Below, one piece after another: positions 41,631 through 54,407 of a DNA stretch of 64,000 nucleotides. The translations under genes were made by a program, and so were the position numbers. This DNA is from Siphonodentalium dalli. Lineage: Eukaryota > Mollusca > Scaphopoda > Gadilida > Siphonodentaliidae. The notes below the pieces were generated by a model. The model had not been told where the DNA came from, ran no database searches, and saw only the letters and a program-made list of their open reading frames with translations. The stretch is from the NCBI GenBank assembly GCA_032622095.1, contig CP136065.1, forward strand, positions 152,279,577 to 152,343,576, read 5' to 3'. Position 1 is the stretch's first letter. The number at the start of each line of letters is the position of its first letter.

Positions 41631-44600
41631 GAAAATTTGGAAGAGGCTGCATGGTCGCGTGACTTACCTATAGATGCCCGCTGGGTGGCACGCACGAAAA
41701 TACAAGGATTCCCGGGTGGCCGCCATCGCTCTGGCTACGCAGCCGATTTAGAAACGAAAAGTGCTATTTTGACACCCCATGCACGACTTCAGCCCAATTG
41801 TCGAAAATTTGGAAGGGGCTGCATCGTCGCGTGACTTTTCTATAGATGCCCGCAGGGTGGCACCGCACGAAAATACAAGGATTCCCCGGTGACCACCATC
41901 ACTCTGGCTACGCAACCGATTTAGTAAAGAAAAGTGCTATTTTGACACCCCATGCACGACTTCAGCCCAATTTTCGAAAATTTGGAAGGGGCTGCATGGT
42001 CGCGTGACTTTCCTATAGATGCCCGCTGGGTGGCAGCGAACGGAAATACAAGGATTCCCCGGTGACCACCATCACTCTGGCTACGTAGCCGATTTAGTAA
42101 CGAAAAGTGCAATTTTGACACACCATGCACGACTTCAGCCCAATTTTCGAAAATTTGGAAGGGGCTGCATGGTCGCGTGACATTCATATAGATGCCCGCT
42201 GGGTGGCACCGCACGAAAATTCAAGGATTCCCCGATGGCCCTCATCACTCTGGCTACGCAGCCGATTTAGTAAAGAAAATGCTATTTTGACACCCCATGC
42301 ACGACTTCAGCCCAATTTTCGAAAATTTGGAAGGGGCTGCATGGTCGCGTGACTTTCCTATAGATGCCCGCTTGGTGGCACTGCGCGAAAATACAAGGAT
42401 TCCCGGTGGCCACCATCAATCTGGCTACGCAGCCGATTTATTAACGAAAAGTGCTATTTTGACACCCCATGCACGACTTCAGCCCAATTTTCGAAAATTT
42501 GAAAGGGGCTGCATGGTCGCGTGACTTTCCTATAGATGCCCGCTGGGTGGCACGCACGAAAATACAAGGATTCCCTGGTGGCCCTCATCACTCTGGTTAC
42601 GCAGCCGATTTAGTAACGAAAGTGCTATTTTGACACCCCATGCACGACTTCAGCCGAATTTTAGAAAATTTGGAAGAGGCTGCATGGTCGCGTGACTTAC
42701 CTATAGATGCCCGCTGGGTGACACCGCTTGAAAATACAAGGATTCCCGGGTGGCCGCCATCGCTCTGGCTACGCAGCCGATTTAGAAACGAAAAGTCCTA
42801 TTTTGACACCCCATGCACGACTTCAGCCCAATTGTCGAAAATTTGGAAGGGGCTGCATCGTCGCGTGACTTTCCTATAGATACCCGCTGGGTGGCACCGC
42901 ACGAAAATACAAGGATTCTTGGGTGGCCACCATCACTCTGGCTACGCAGCCGATTTAGTAACGAAAAGTGCTATTTTGACACCCCATGCACGACTTCAGC
43001 CCAATTTTCGAAAATTTGGACGGGGCTGCATGGTCGCGTGACTATTCTATAGATGCCCGCTGGGTGACACCGCACGAAAATACAAGGATTCCCCGGTGAC
43101 CATCATCACTCTGGCTACGCAGCCGATTTAGTAACGAAAAGTGCTATTTTGACACCCCATGCACGACTTCAGCCCATTTTTCGAAAATTTGGAAGCGGCT
43201 GCATGGTCGCATGAGTTTACTATAGATGCCCACTGGGTGGCACCGCACGAAAATACAAGGATTCCCGGGTGGCCACCATAACTCTGGCTACGCAGCCGAT
43301 TTAGTAACGAAAAGTGCTATTTTGACACTCCATGCCCGACTTAAGCCCACTTTGCGAAAATTTGGTAGGGGCGGCATGGTCGCGTGACTTTCCTATAGAT
43401 GCCCGCTGGGTGGTCCCGCACGAAAATACAATGATTCCCCGATGGCCCTCATCACTCTGGCTACGCAGCCGATTTAGTAACGAAAGTGCTATTTTGACAC
43501 CCCATGCACGACTTCAGCCCAATTTTCGAAAATTTGGAAGGGGCTGCATGGTCGCGTGACTTTCCTATAGATGCCCGCTAGGTGGCACCGCACGAAAATA
43601 CAAGGATTCCCCGGTGACCACCATCACTCTGGCTACGCAACCGATTTAGTAACGAAACGTGCTATTTTGACACCCCATGCACGACTTCAGCCCAATTTTC
43701 GAAAATTTGGAAGGGGCTGCATGGTCGCGTGACTTTCCTATAGATGCCCGCTGGGTGGCAGCGAACGGGAATACAAGGATTCCCCGGTGACCACCATCAC
43801 TCTGGCTACGTAGCCGATTTAGTAACGAAAAGTGCAAATTTTAAAACACCATGCACGACTTCAGCCCAATTTTCGAAAATTTAGAAGGGGCTGCATGGTC
43901 GCGTGACTTTCATATAGATGCCCGCTGGGTGGCACCGCACGAAAATTCAAGGATTCCCCGATGGCCCTCATCACTCTGGCTACGCAGCCGATTTAGTAAC
44001 GAAAATGCTATTTTGACACCCCATGCACGACTTCAGCCCAATTTTCGAAAATTTGGAAGGGGCTGCATGGTCGCGTGACTTTCCTATAGATGCCCGCTGG
44101 GTGGTACCGCACGATAGTGCAAGGATTCCACTATGGCCCTCATCACTCTGGCTACGCAGCCGATTTAGTAACGAAAGTGCTATTTTGACACCCCATGCAC
44201 GACTTCAGTCCAATTTTCGAAAATCTGGAAGTGGCTGCATGGTCGCGTGTCTTTCCTATAGATGCCCGCTTGGTGGCACTGCGCGAAAATACAAGGATTC
44301 CCGGTGGCCACCATCAATCTGGCTACGCAGCCGATTTATTAACGAAAAGTGCTATTTTGACACCCCATGCACGACTTCAGCCCAATATTCGAAAATTTGG
44401 AAGGGGCTGCATGGTTGCGTGACTTTCCTATAGATGCCCGCTGGGTGGTACCGCACGAAAATACAAGGATTCCAGGGTGGTCACCATCACTCTGGCTACG
44501 CAGCCGATTCAGTAACGAAAAGTGCTATTTTGACACCCCATGCACGACTTCAGCCCAATTTTCGAAAATTTGAAAGGGGCTGCATGGTCGCGTGACTTTC

Positions 44601-47600
44601 CTATAGATGCCCGCTGGGTGGCACCCACGAAAATACAAGGATTCCCTGGTGGCCCTCATCACTCTGGCTACGCAGCCGATTTAGTAACGAAAGTGCTATT
44701 TTGACAACCCATGCACGACTTCAGCCGAATTTTCGAAAATTTGGAAGAGGCTGCATGGTCGCGTGACTTACCTATAGATGCCCGCTGGGTGACACCGCTT
44801 GAAAATACAAGGATTCCCGGGTGGCCGCCATCGCTCTGGCTACGCAGCCGATTTAGAAACGAAAAGTGCTATTTTGACACCCCATGCACGACTTCAGCCC
44901 AATTGTCGAAAATTTGGAAGGGGCTGCATCGTCGCGTGACTTTCCTACAGATACCCGCTGGGTGGCACCGCACGAAAATACAAGGATTATTGGGTGGCCA
45001 CCATCACTCTGGCTACGCAGCCGATTTAGTAACGAAAAGTGCTATTTTGACACCCCATGCACGACTTCAGCCCATTTTTCGAAAATTTGGAAGGGGCTGC
45101 ATGGTCGCATGAGTTTACTATAGATGCCCGCTGGGTGGCACCGCACGAAAATACAAGGATTCCCGGGTGGCCACCATAACTCTGGCTACGCAGCCGATTT
45201 AGTAACGAAAAGTGCTATTTTGACACTCCATGCACGACTTCAGCCCAATTTTCGAAAATTTGGAAGGGGCTGCATGGTCGCGTGACTTTCATATAGATGC
45301 CCGCTGGGTGGCACCGCACGAAAATTCAAGGATTCCCCGATGACCACCATCACTCTGGCTACGCAACCGATTTAGTTAAGAAAAGTGCTATTTTGACACC
45401 CCATGCACGACTTCAGCCCAATTTTCGAAAATTTGGAAGGGGCTGCATGGTCGCGTGACTTTCCTATAGATGCCCGCTGGGTGGCAGCGAACGAAAATAC
45501 AAGGATTCCCCGGTGACCACCATCACTCTGGCTACGTAGCCGATTTAGTAACGAAAAGTGCAATTTTGACACACCATGCACGACTTCAGCCCAATTTTCG
45601 AAAATTTGGAAGGGGCTGCATGGTCGCGTGACTTTCATATAGATGCCCGCTGGGTGGCACCGCACGAAAATTCAAGGATTCCCCGATGGCCCTCATCACT
45701 CTGGCTACGCAGCCGATTTAGTAACGAAAATGCTATTTTGACACCCCATGCACGACTTCAGCCCAATTTTCGAAAATTTGGACGGGGCTGCATGGTCGCG
45801 TGACTATTCTATAGATGCCCGCTGGGTGGCACCGCACGAAAATACAAGGATTCCCCGGTGACCATCATCACTCTGGCTACGCAGCCGATTTAGTAACGAA
45901 AAGTGCTATTTTGACACCCCATGCACGACTTCAGCCCAATTTTCGAAAATTTGGAAGGGGCTGCATGGTCGCGTGACTTTCCTATAGATGCCCGCTGGGT
46001 GGCAGCGAACGAAAATACAAGGATTCCCCGGTGACCACCATCACTCTGGCTACGTAGCCGATTTAGTAACGAAAAGTGCAATTTTGACACACCATGCACG
46101 ACTTCAGCCCACTTTGCGAAAATTTGGAAGGGGCGGCATGGTCGCGTGACTTTCATATAGATGCCCGCTGGGTGGTCCCGCACGAAAATACAATGATTCC
46201 CCGATGGCCCTCATCACTCTGGCTACGCAGCCGATTTAGTAACGAAAGTGCTATTTTGACACCCCATGCACGACTTCAGCCCAATTTTCGAAAATTTGGA
46301 AGGGGCTGCATGGTCGCGTGACTTTCCTATAGATGCCCGCTGGGTGGCACCGCACGAAAATACAAGGATTCCCCGGTGACCACCATCACTCTGGCTACGC
46401 AACCGATTTAGTAAAGAAAAGTGCTATTTTGACACCCCATGCACGACTTCAGCCCAATTTTCGAAAATTTGGAAGGGGCTGCATGGTCGCGTGACTTTCC
46501 TATAGATGCCCGCTGGGTGGCAGCGAACGAAAATACAAGGATTCCCCGGTGACCACCATCACTCTGGCTACGTAGCCGATTTAGTAACGAAAAGTGCAAT
46601 TTTGACACACCATGCACGACTTCAGCCCAATTTTCGAAAATTTGGAAGGGGCTGCATGGTCGCGTGACTTTCATGTAGATGCCCGCTGGGTGGCACCGCA
46701 CGAAAATTCAAGGATTCCCCGATGGCCCTCATCACTCTGGCTACGCAGCCGATTTAGTAACGAAAATGCTATTTTGACACACCATGCACGACTTCAGCCC
46801 AATTTTCGAAAATTTGGAAGGGGCTGCATGGTCGCGTGACTTTCCTATAGATGCCCGCTGGGTGGCACCGCACGAAAATACAAGGATTCCCGGGTGGCCA
46901 CCATAACTCTGGCTACGCAGCCGATTTAGTAACGAAAAGTGCTATTTTGACTTACCATGCACGACTTCAGCCCACTTTTCGAAAATTTGGAAGGGGCTGC
47001 ATGGTCGCGTGACTTTCCTATAGATGCCCGCTGGGTGGTCCCGCACGAAAATACAATGATTCCCCGATGGCCCTCATCACTCTGGCTACGCAGCCGATTT
47101 AGTAACGAAAATGCTATTTTGACACCCCATGCACGACTTCAGCCCAATTTTCGAAAATTTGGAAGGGGCTGCATGGTCGCGTGACTTTCCTATAGATGCC
47201 CGCTGGGTGGTACCGCACGATAGTGCAAGGATTCCCCTATGGCCGTCATCACTCTGGCTACGCAGCCGATTTAGTAACGAAAGTGCTATTTTGACACCCC
47301 ATGCACGACTTCAGCCCAATTTTCGAAAATTAGGAAGGGGCTGCATGGTCGCGTGACTTTGCTATAGATGCCCGCTGGGTGGCACCGCACGAAAATACAA
47401 GGATTCCCCGGTGGCCCCATCACTCTGGCTACGCAGCCGATTTAGTAAAGAAAAGTGCTATTTTGACACCCCATGCACGACTTCAGTCCAATTTTCGAAA
47501 ATTTGGAAGCGGCTGCATGGTCGCGTGACTTTCCTATAGATGCCCGCTTGGTGGCACCGGACGAAAATACAAGGATTCCCCGGTGGCCCCCATCACTCTG

Positions 47601-47699
47601 GCTACGCAGCCGATTTATTAACGAAAAGTGCTATTTTGACACCCCATGCACGACTTCAGCCCAATATTCGAAAATTTGGAAGGGGCTGCATGGTCGCGT

Positions 47700-47811
47700 G
47701 ACTTTCCTATAGATGCCCGCTGGGTGGCACCGCACTAAAATATAAGGATTCCCCGGTGGCCCCCATCACTCTTGCTACGCAGCCGATTTAGTAACGAAAA
47801 GTGCAATTTTA
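47700..47811. repeat. Right edge of the satellite array with a degenerate final monomer
   Basis: The last monomer has several changes not seen inside the array: CGCACTAAAATATAAGG for CGCACGAAAATACAAGG, and CACTCTTGCTACG for CACTCTGGCTACG. The array then stops within GTGCAATTTT and is followed by AGGAGAATAGGG, which is not satellite. More divergence at an array edge is expected where unequal exchange homogenises less. Confidence 0.85.
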
Positions 47812-48110
47812 GGAGAATAGGGAACTGGGAACGGAATTCATGGAGCTACCGGCGTGAATGTTGTAAAAATTTATAACAAATTGTTAGACCAATGCCTTCT
47901 CTTATATATTCGAGGCGACAGAGTCTTTAATGTTGCGCGAGCGCAGCTCCCGCCATGGAAGGGATAACTTGTTTGATGGAAATGAGAAGCAGGTAACCCT
48001 CCAGCAATAAGACACCATTAGACAAGAACAGAGTGGTGTGCTTTATGAGGAACAGATAAGATGATAAGTAGAGAACTCATGAAAAGAATCGGATATTGAA
48101 ACGTGGACTA
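47812..48110. other. Array-flanking unique DNA
   Basis: No gene is visible. The stretch contains one diverged arm of the foldback element found at 56 kb (47,888-47,920) followed by a GC-rich piece around GTTGCGCGAGCGCAGC. Confidence 0.5.
47888..47920. mobile_element. Solo diverged arm of the 56-kb foldback element
   Basis: The 33 bp here match the arm beginning at 56,247 at about 29 of 33 positions by eye, sharing CTCTTATATAT and CGAGGCGAC. No second arm follows within 200 bp, so it is a solo or decayed copy. It lies under 80 bp from the satellite edge. Confidence 0.6.
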
Positions 48111-49700
48111 ATTATGGAGTGCCCCCCCCCATCTTAATTTTCATCTCCCCTGCAGGGGGGGGGGGTCTGGAAAAAAATTGCACATATAGGGCCCAAAAAG
48201 TTTTTTTCCGTCCTCGAGGGACCCACCACCCCATTTTTGCAAAAAAAATATTGTTTTCCTCCAAAATTTTGGGGACCCACCCCCCGTTTCTCATGTTTTT
48301 ATAAAAATTTCAGAGGTTTTTTTTCAGCCGTTCTTCAATAACTGTGTTAATTGCCTTACTAATTGGTAAACACAGATCAGAAAAACGAAAAATATACTGT
48401 ATTTCCATGTGTTTCCTGCATGGTATTTTCAGTATCTAACAATATTAATTAAGCATTGCAGGTACACTATATGTCACAAATTGCCCTAAGACCCCATTAT
48501 AGCCTTAATATATCGAGTGTGTTGTGTCTGACAGAGAACACTGGCCAATGTAAATAGTGGTAAACAGGTCAGGGGTTCCACAATTATATATGCATGATCA
48601 AAGAACTCTTTAGTCTTATCCAACGGGATGGGGTGGGAGGGGAATTGTTTTTTGGTTATGTATACACAGATATATGGTTATTATACTGCCCGATATTAGT
48701 CGGCGGATATATAGTTGACGTCTCGAGCCGTCTGTCCGTACAAAATTTTTGAATTTTAACTCAAGAGTCAGTTGTCATATTTGATGGGGGACGAATATGC
48801 ATAATATCGCGGGTTGTGACCACCAATGCCTACCAGAGTTGTGGGCGCTGTTCGACTTTATGAAATTCAGTCCATACAAAGTTTTTGCAATATAAGTTAA
48901 GTGTCGGTTGTCATTTCTCAATGCATCTGAATGCATCACATTATTTCAGTTCATCTATTTGTAAGTGATAACAGTATACAATTAGTATTTTAGTTTCGTC
49001 TTGTTGAGCAGTAAAGCTCCCAGATGAAGTTCGGAAATTCAATGAGCATGGCGTCACCTTCATTTGGGATTGTCTGAGCAGTAAACAGTAATGCCATTCA
49101 TCATAACCAATTCAGTTTTATTTGGATAATTGTTGCAAATTAACATTACTTGCAATCATTCAAGATGAGAAATAACCAGAAGGAATGAATTTGATTACAT
49201 GCCAGAACAAGACAGTATTTCAGACATTAGAAATTTAAGAGATAGCCTTTTCAATTTCATGTTATGCAACAATCAGGTTAATGATATCTACTAGTAGTCA
49301 TCATTGAGTATTCACCATGTAGTATCCAATTAGTGATAGAGCTTTTTTGTTTCATTACTTTTATTCAGATAATATATTAATTTTGTTACTAAATATTTCT
49401 TCCGTCGATCATAAGTTTCCTGAACGTTAATATGGTGGTCCACTGTGAAGTGGTCCGGGATACTGTGAAATCGTGTTGCTAAATCTGAGGCTAAAGAGTC
49501 ACTTTAGCTGCCTATATAGCCCTATACCAACAAGCATGGTACTAACATGCTTACAAACAACATTACATGGTCAGTACTTGTAAATTGTTTGAAAAAATTT
49601 ACAAGCACCATTTTTTCCGCCTCTGGACCACCCACCCACCCCGGCCCTATATACGGATTTTTTTTGCAGACCCCCCCTGTCCCCTGCCGGAATTTGCAGT
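48111..49700. repeat. Gene-free region with an inverted pair of a dispersed repeat
   Basis: No gene is visible. At 48,145-48,195 there is a run of 11 G, then TCTGGAAAAAAATTG and CATATAGGGCCC. The reverse complement of 49,640-49,692 reads with the same order: CAGGGGGGGTCTGC, AAAAAAAATCCG, then TATATAGGGCC. Each flank also has a GGTGGGT/ACCCACC stretch. These look like two diverged copies of one dispersed element in opposite orientation about 1.5 kb apart. A weaker direct repeat pair lies at 48,734-48,786 and 48,870-48,923, sharing TTTTTG and GTTGTCAT. Confidence 0.55.
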
Positions 49701-50734
49701 CGACTCATGTGGTTAGAAAGAACTAAATTAGTAGAATTACTTCTCTTTCGTTTTGACAGGGTATCTCGAATACGAGTTAAAATGCTGGCGCGCGATTGGC
49801 ATATGTCATATACATTTACAAATTCAAGAAATATAATACCCATAGCATGTAAAAAGTGGGCGTTTCCTTGTCTGAAACGTGTTCGTGTCCAAACAATGGC
49901 GGGATATTGTGGCTGTGTATTTGGATTTCGTCAGACTGTCAAATTTTGTGCAAAAAAAGTGGGGTGGTGTAGAAAACGTATGTTGATTTTTGAAAAAGGT
50001 ATGGGTCGAAAGTTACTCCTCTGTGCGAACGGGTTGGTCTTCACGAACGCATGCATTGTACACTTCGGAACTCGTGTGAATTTAGCGTGGGTGTGGTCAA
50101 AAGTTAACACTGTGGCCTATGGCAAACATTTAGTTCCTTCTATATAACCATGTCAATTAAAATGAAATGGTATTATGAGAGGAATTGATGGGTGTGTAAC
50201 TGTGTATAATAATACTTACCAACAAGTTTTCCTTCACAGACTTCGATCGGTACATTATGGTCATCGTTCTTCATCAGTTCATCCCCCACCAACTGACGTA
50301 GACCATCCATGACAACACAACGTCCTCAATCTTTCCTGATAATTAGTTATCCTAGAAACTCGAATTAAATCAAGACAAAAGCTGCAACGACGCTGTCAAC
50401 CTATTTTCTGTCAAATTTATGAGCGAAACTATCAGAAGTATTTTTAGAATTTATTACATCGGCGCTTCCATAGTGGCGAACCATGAGTGTTCCATAGGCA
50501 GATTACCGGGTGAAATTTTAACGAGTGTTTATATTGAAACCGTTATAACATGTTGAACAACGAACCCGCTACATGCTGCTCCGTGCGCGCTGCATGTAAT
50601 TAATTTAGCTAAGAGCTTGGTGTTAGGTTCGTGAAGTTGGATCGAAGTTCGAAATTCGGTGAAGATTCGCGTTGAAGTTAGATTGAAGTTCGAACCAAAG
50701 TTCGAAAGCCAAATTTCAAATTGTTTTGAGTTTA

Positions 50735-51270
50735 GTTGTTCGTTGTGGCCAAAATTTTGGGTCAAACGTGATCATTGTTTTTACTTTTCTGAGACGCGTA
50801 AACAATTTCGCGTTCAACATTTAAGGGACGGGTGATGCTGACTGCTTATTGTTGGAGCGAACTGAAACTTGGTATTTCTGATATTTTCCATAACAGAACG
50901 CAGTATACTAACCCTCAGCGTCGAGAAATCACTCGATCGATAGCTTTGAATTTATATCTGAATTTCAATCTAGGCGAATTTCGAACGGGATTGAAATTCG
51001 AAATTCAGTTTGAAATTCAAACTCTAATTGTATTGCCTCAAGCTCTTTGTTGTGGCACAATTCGTGCTACCTATCTCGAATTTTGGGTTAAAGTGATGTT
51101 TTTGGGACTTTTTCTGACACATCGCTGGACGATATTTTGTTATTGAAGGGAAGGGAAGTCGAGCTTTGTGAATATGCTGACCCACAAATCTGTTTCGAGT
51201 TTAAAGGACCAGCAGATTTGCTGTGGCCCAAATCGTGCCCCCCTTCTCGAATTTTGGGTCACAGGTAACA
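50735..51270. repeat. Three diverged copies of a short interspersed repeat
   Basis: Copies lie near 50,741-50,775, 51,048-51,098 and 51,218-51,262. Each has GTTGTGGC or GCTGTGGC followed by CCAAA/CAAT and then ATTTTGGGT. The two later copies also share CGTGC and TCTCGAATTTTGGGT. The first lacks the central part. Upstream of the first two copies there are TTCGAAATTC-rich tracts. Open frames across 50,529-51,146 fall in this repeat and show no protein-like features. Confidence 0.55.
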
Positions 51271-52254
51271 AAACAAATATATACGTGTGTTGAATAAGTA
51301 TACATACATCTCTAAATCAACTAGGACTATCGAATATATGAATTTACCAGTCAGTACCGATCACATATACGTTCAACCGATTAGTCAAAACAAAACCAAG
51401 AAAGCTTACCTCCAGGAATGGCGAGGAAGCATTTTATCATAGAATAAGGGCATATTTTATATTGATAGATAGATAGTTTGTTGGATAATATAGTACATGT
51501 ATAGGTGGAAAATTACATAAATATAAGATAATACAAATATTCCAGCCCAATGAAAACAACTGTTGATAGGCAGTGTTATCCACTCAAGCAGGGAGCATGG
51601 AAATTAGGCCACAGTGTTAAGAGATATGGTGGTGAGCTTTAACTTGGTTATGAAGCCATGACCCAGAACTCATCTCAGCCCAATTTTTCATTTTTGCAAC
51701 ACGAATGACATGAAAATTCTCAAAAATAGAAAATTATTTGTGGGTAGTTGCCTTTCTAAGTGAAAATAATCATAAAATTTCATTAATCAAGAAAAATTAA
51801 GTCTCCTCTCCTCTCTCCTCTCATAATATCATGGATATGTGATCTGCATTTTGAAACAAAATCTAATTTACAGAAGTTCTTGGGACCTGAAAACAGTGAA
51901 ATATTAAATATTTGCCATGCCATAAAAGTGAATTAAATGAGATTACAATAATTAATTGTTCCATGGTTCTTAAACATTGTATCAAAATAATCGCTTGTAC
52001 CAAATTTCACAAATAAATTCCTGACAGATTTTGAGCAAATCCATTTAGAAATACCAGGAAATTTTGGCCAAACGTGCATCTGACCCTTAATAAAAATCTA
52101 TGTCATAAAATATGATTAAGATACTATAAATCATCACCATTTGAAATGTCTGTGTTTCAGAAGATGCCCATATAGAACAGAAAACAGCTAAAATCATAGA
52201 AAGATTACCGCCGTTTTGGCTCCCAGAATGCAACAGAATTCAAACTAAAAATGT

Positions 52255-52318
52255 ATTTTCAATGGAAGGGGAATAACTCTATTTATAGGTTTAGAGTTAT
52301 TCCCCCTCCATTGAAAAT
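52255..52318. repeat. Inverted repeat (hairpin), ~27-bp arms
   Basis: The left arm runs from ATTTTCAATGGA to GGGGAATAACTCTA. After an ~10-bp loop its reverse complement follows almost exactly, ending in CCATTGAAAAT. The pairing continues weakly outwards (TTCAAA on the left, TTTGAA on the right), so this may be the core of a small foldback transposon. Confidence 0.8.
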
Positions 52319-53738
52319 AATACAATTTGAACTACATGTACAATTCAGAGGAAAAATAAACACGTCAGTAACTCAACAAAAACATATTCACAGTTTATTA
52401 CACCGGATAAGTTGATAATACAATGTTTTGGAGCTTCCTCTTTCAAATGGTATATAATATGGCATAATTATATTTTACATATGTTGTCTGGGGTTCAAAA
52501 CTTAAGTGGGCCTTTAAAGAACGGTGTCATTCCAGACACAAGCCGGTAAAATTCCTTTCCATTTTGATACCGGTACCTGTATTTATTCATTACAATAGAC
52601 GCATTTCAATATCAATACCATAACAATATGCATGTACCTAAACTTAACTTACCTTAACTGAACCTGGCTAACAGTTATACCATGGGGTCTCAAATAAAAT
52701 GTTTTGTTTCACAATGTTTCACATTTTTGTGGCACGCTGAGTCAATGAATGTACATTATCTTTTCATATATAGACGCGTTGGTCCATGCAATTCTCCACC
52801 CGTGTCTGGTGAGAAATATTTTGCTTTTATCTGAAAATTTGAATAGTTCCCTCTAGTCCCGTCCCGTCTCAGTGTTGTGAATCGTATCCGGAATTGATAC
52901 CACGGCCCCTTTTCCGCCCATGCATGTTTTGGTGGGTGTATATATATTCATCATTCTTAAAGATTCCACTCAGTTATAAAAGTCTACATTGTTAACGCCA
53001 CCGGTGTATACTGTGTCCCAAATTATAAAATTCCGTGGACCCATGTAGGATTGGGTCGATATAAAAGCTGTAGTGCTACCCCGAATGCGGTTATTTTGGG
53101 ACGCGTTAAATTTGTACTGCGACCCCGACTCCGGTTAAAGCTGTAGTTGGAATTTCCAAGTTCATGAAAGTTTTATGACAATGCCGATGATTTGAGAAGC
53201 TTTATTGTTTTAGGATATTGTAGAAAGGCTAATCTAGCCGTGTCAAATTGAGCTATAGTGATGGGATATCTCGCAGGACAACACATTTCGGGTTTTCGTG
53301 CTGTGTTTATTCGCTGGATGTCTTAAAGTTGCAGTATGTAATCATTATGACCGCGTTAATTTCTTTCGACGTTTGGGTATGAACAATGGCTGGGCCATGC
53401 ACTCTTGGCGGGAACACAATACCTCCGATTTTTGATCCGCATTTAGAAGCTTTCTGGTGTGGTGAATGAGAAACCTGCAGTTTTTTTTTATAATTTAAAG
53501 GATTAGTTGTTTTTACGGAATTCTGAGGCGGTGCATTCATGTAACCAATATATTTTATATTATAATTTATATTTATGGCTAATAATATGATCTTGGTGGC
53601 GTTACCATTTCTGACTATGGTTTTCTTGTAATGGTCTGTTATTCATTTGGACAGAATGATGTTAAGGTTATATGAGCAGACGACAGCCAGACGAAATAAT
53701 AATACAAGTGTAGAATAATTCATTGGCGCGCAATCTTT

Positions 53739-53783
53739 AGATAATAAGTTCAACAACTATGTCGTTTGTTGAACTTTTTATCT
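53739..53783. repeat. Inverted repeat (hairpin), 18-bp arms
   Basis: AGATAATAAGTTCAACAA pairs with TTGTTGAACTTTTTATCT with one mismatch across a 9-bp loop. There is no T-run or gene context suggesting a function. Confidence 0.7.
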
Positions 53784-54407
53784 GGATATTTCATTAAAGG
53801 AACTACTCGTCAATGAGTATTTAGTATAGAGAGGGTTTAAAAAAAAAAGTACACATCAGTACACAAAAGCCTGTATTTCAGGAGCAGAGCTGTCCCAGAC
53901 CCTAGCCGTGCATGGGATGAGCTGGTTAACATTGTGCTGGAGGTGGGATTGGAGCAGGGATTGGGGCGATAGGAAGCATTTCATATATCTCATTAGTCAT
54001 CACAGCTCCACCCGGGCGACACGCAGGTAATGACGGGTGGGGTACGGTGGGTGTTGCGGACGGTCGGTGGGAGTCATCACCAACTAATTTTGTAATTAAC
54101 TAAGTTTGGTACCTGCAAAAGTATTATGCGCTGTCTAAAATATTGCCAAGATAGATGATCTCCTTACATGTAGTTGAGTATTCACAAATATTATGTGCTT
54201 AGTTTGGGCTTAAAATAGGTGATATTTTTTTTACGAAGGAAGCATGTGTCTAAAGTCAAATTTAAATGGAACGACAGTGGGCTCCTTAAATCATAAAAAC
54301 AACATAAAGCCAATACTGCTATCAAATAGATTAACTTTAGTAAGAACTTTTTTTTTCTTAAAAATAAATTAGCGTCGTAGGCATATGTATACATGTACAA
54401 AGTACAT

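Larger units (their letters stand above)
1..47811. repeat. Satellite DNA array, ~172-bp monomers, about 277 copies
   Basis: One uninterrupted head-to-tail tandem array fills the first three quarters of the window and continues off its left edge. The anchor CATGCACGACTTCAGCC recurs every 170-176 bp, mostly 172 or 173. Each monomer carries AATTTTCGAAAATT, then GGGGCTGCATGGTCGCGTGA, CCTATAGATGCCCGCTGG, a variable stretch, and CTGGCTACGCAGCCGATTTA. Monomers are mostly very similar, and variants recur in fixed orders, giving higher-order repeats listed separately. No non-satellite insertion was seen. The length, purity and nested structure are those of centromeric or pericentromeric satellites, but location on the chromosome is inference. 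Reading frames of 60-136 codons occur on both strands because most monomer frames lack stops; the 172/173-bp period shifts frame each monomer, so these are not genes. Confidence 0.98.
51300..54400. other. AT-rich intergenic DNA with hairpins, no gene seen
   Basis: Nothing protein-like was recognised. The visible structure is a strong hairpin at 52,255-52,318, a second at 53,739-53,783, a pair of related GACCCCGACTCCGG/TACCCCGAATGCGG pieces near 53,080 and 53,120, and a G-rich strand at 54,034-54,074. Confidence 0.5.

Noticed and set aside
45-47712. More than a hundred 60-136-codon frames on both strands, many starting MHDFSPIF
   Set aside because: They repeat with the satellite monomer, occur on both strands, shift frame with each 172/173-bp unit, and follow base changes of the repeat without coding constraint.
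1-47811. CENP-B box in the satellite monomer
   Set aside because: Neither strand around TTTTCGAAAATTTGG has the required A and CGGG at the right spacing, so the essential positions of the box do not match.
1-47811. CRISPR-like array
   Set aside because: The recurring unit is a whole 172-bp monomer with no unique spacers, in a eukaryotic satellite.
48119-48304. Opposed 60-codon frames over C/G-runs
   Set aside because: Low-complexity translation of homopolymer-rich repeat DNA.
49707-50147. 146-codon plus-strand frame
   Set aside because: No domain, odd composition rich in Trp, Cys and Arg, starts in a dispersed repeat end, and lacks supporting context.
50529-51146. Two frames of 78 and 104 codons
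   Set aside because: They lie in a three-copy diverged repeat on opposite strands and show no protein features.
53307-53540. 77-codon minus-strand frame
   Set aside because: No recognised domain, no neighbours, and it looks more like part of a decayed interspersed repeat.
54034-54074. Possible G-quadruplex in the G-rich stretch
   Set aside because: G runs are irregular, several only two bases long, so a stable structure is not convincing.
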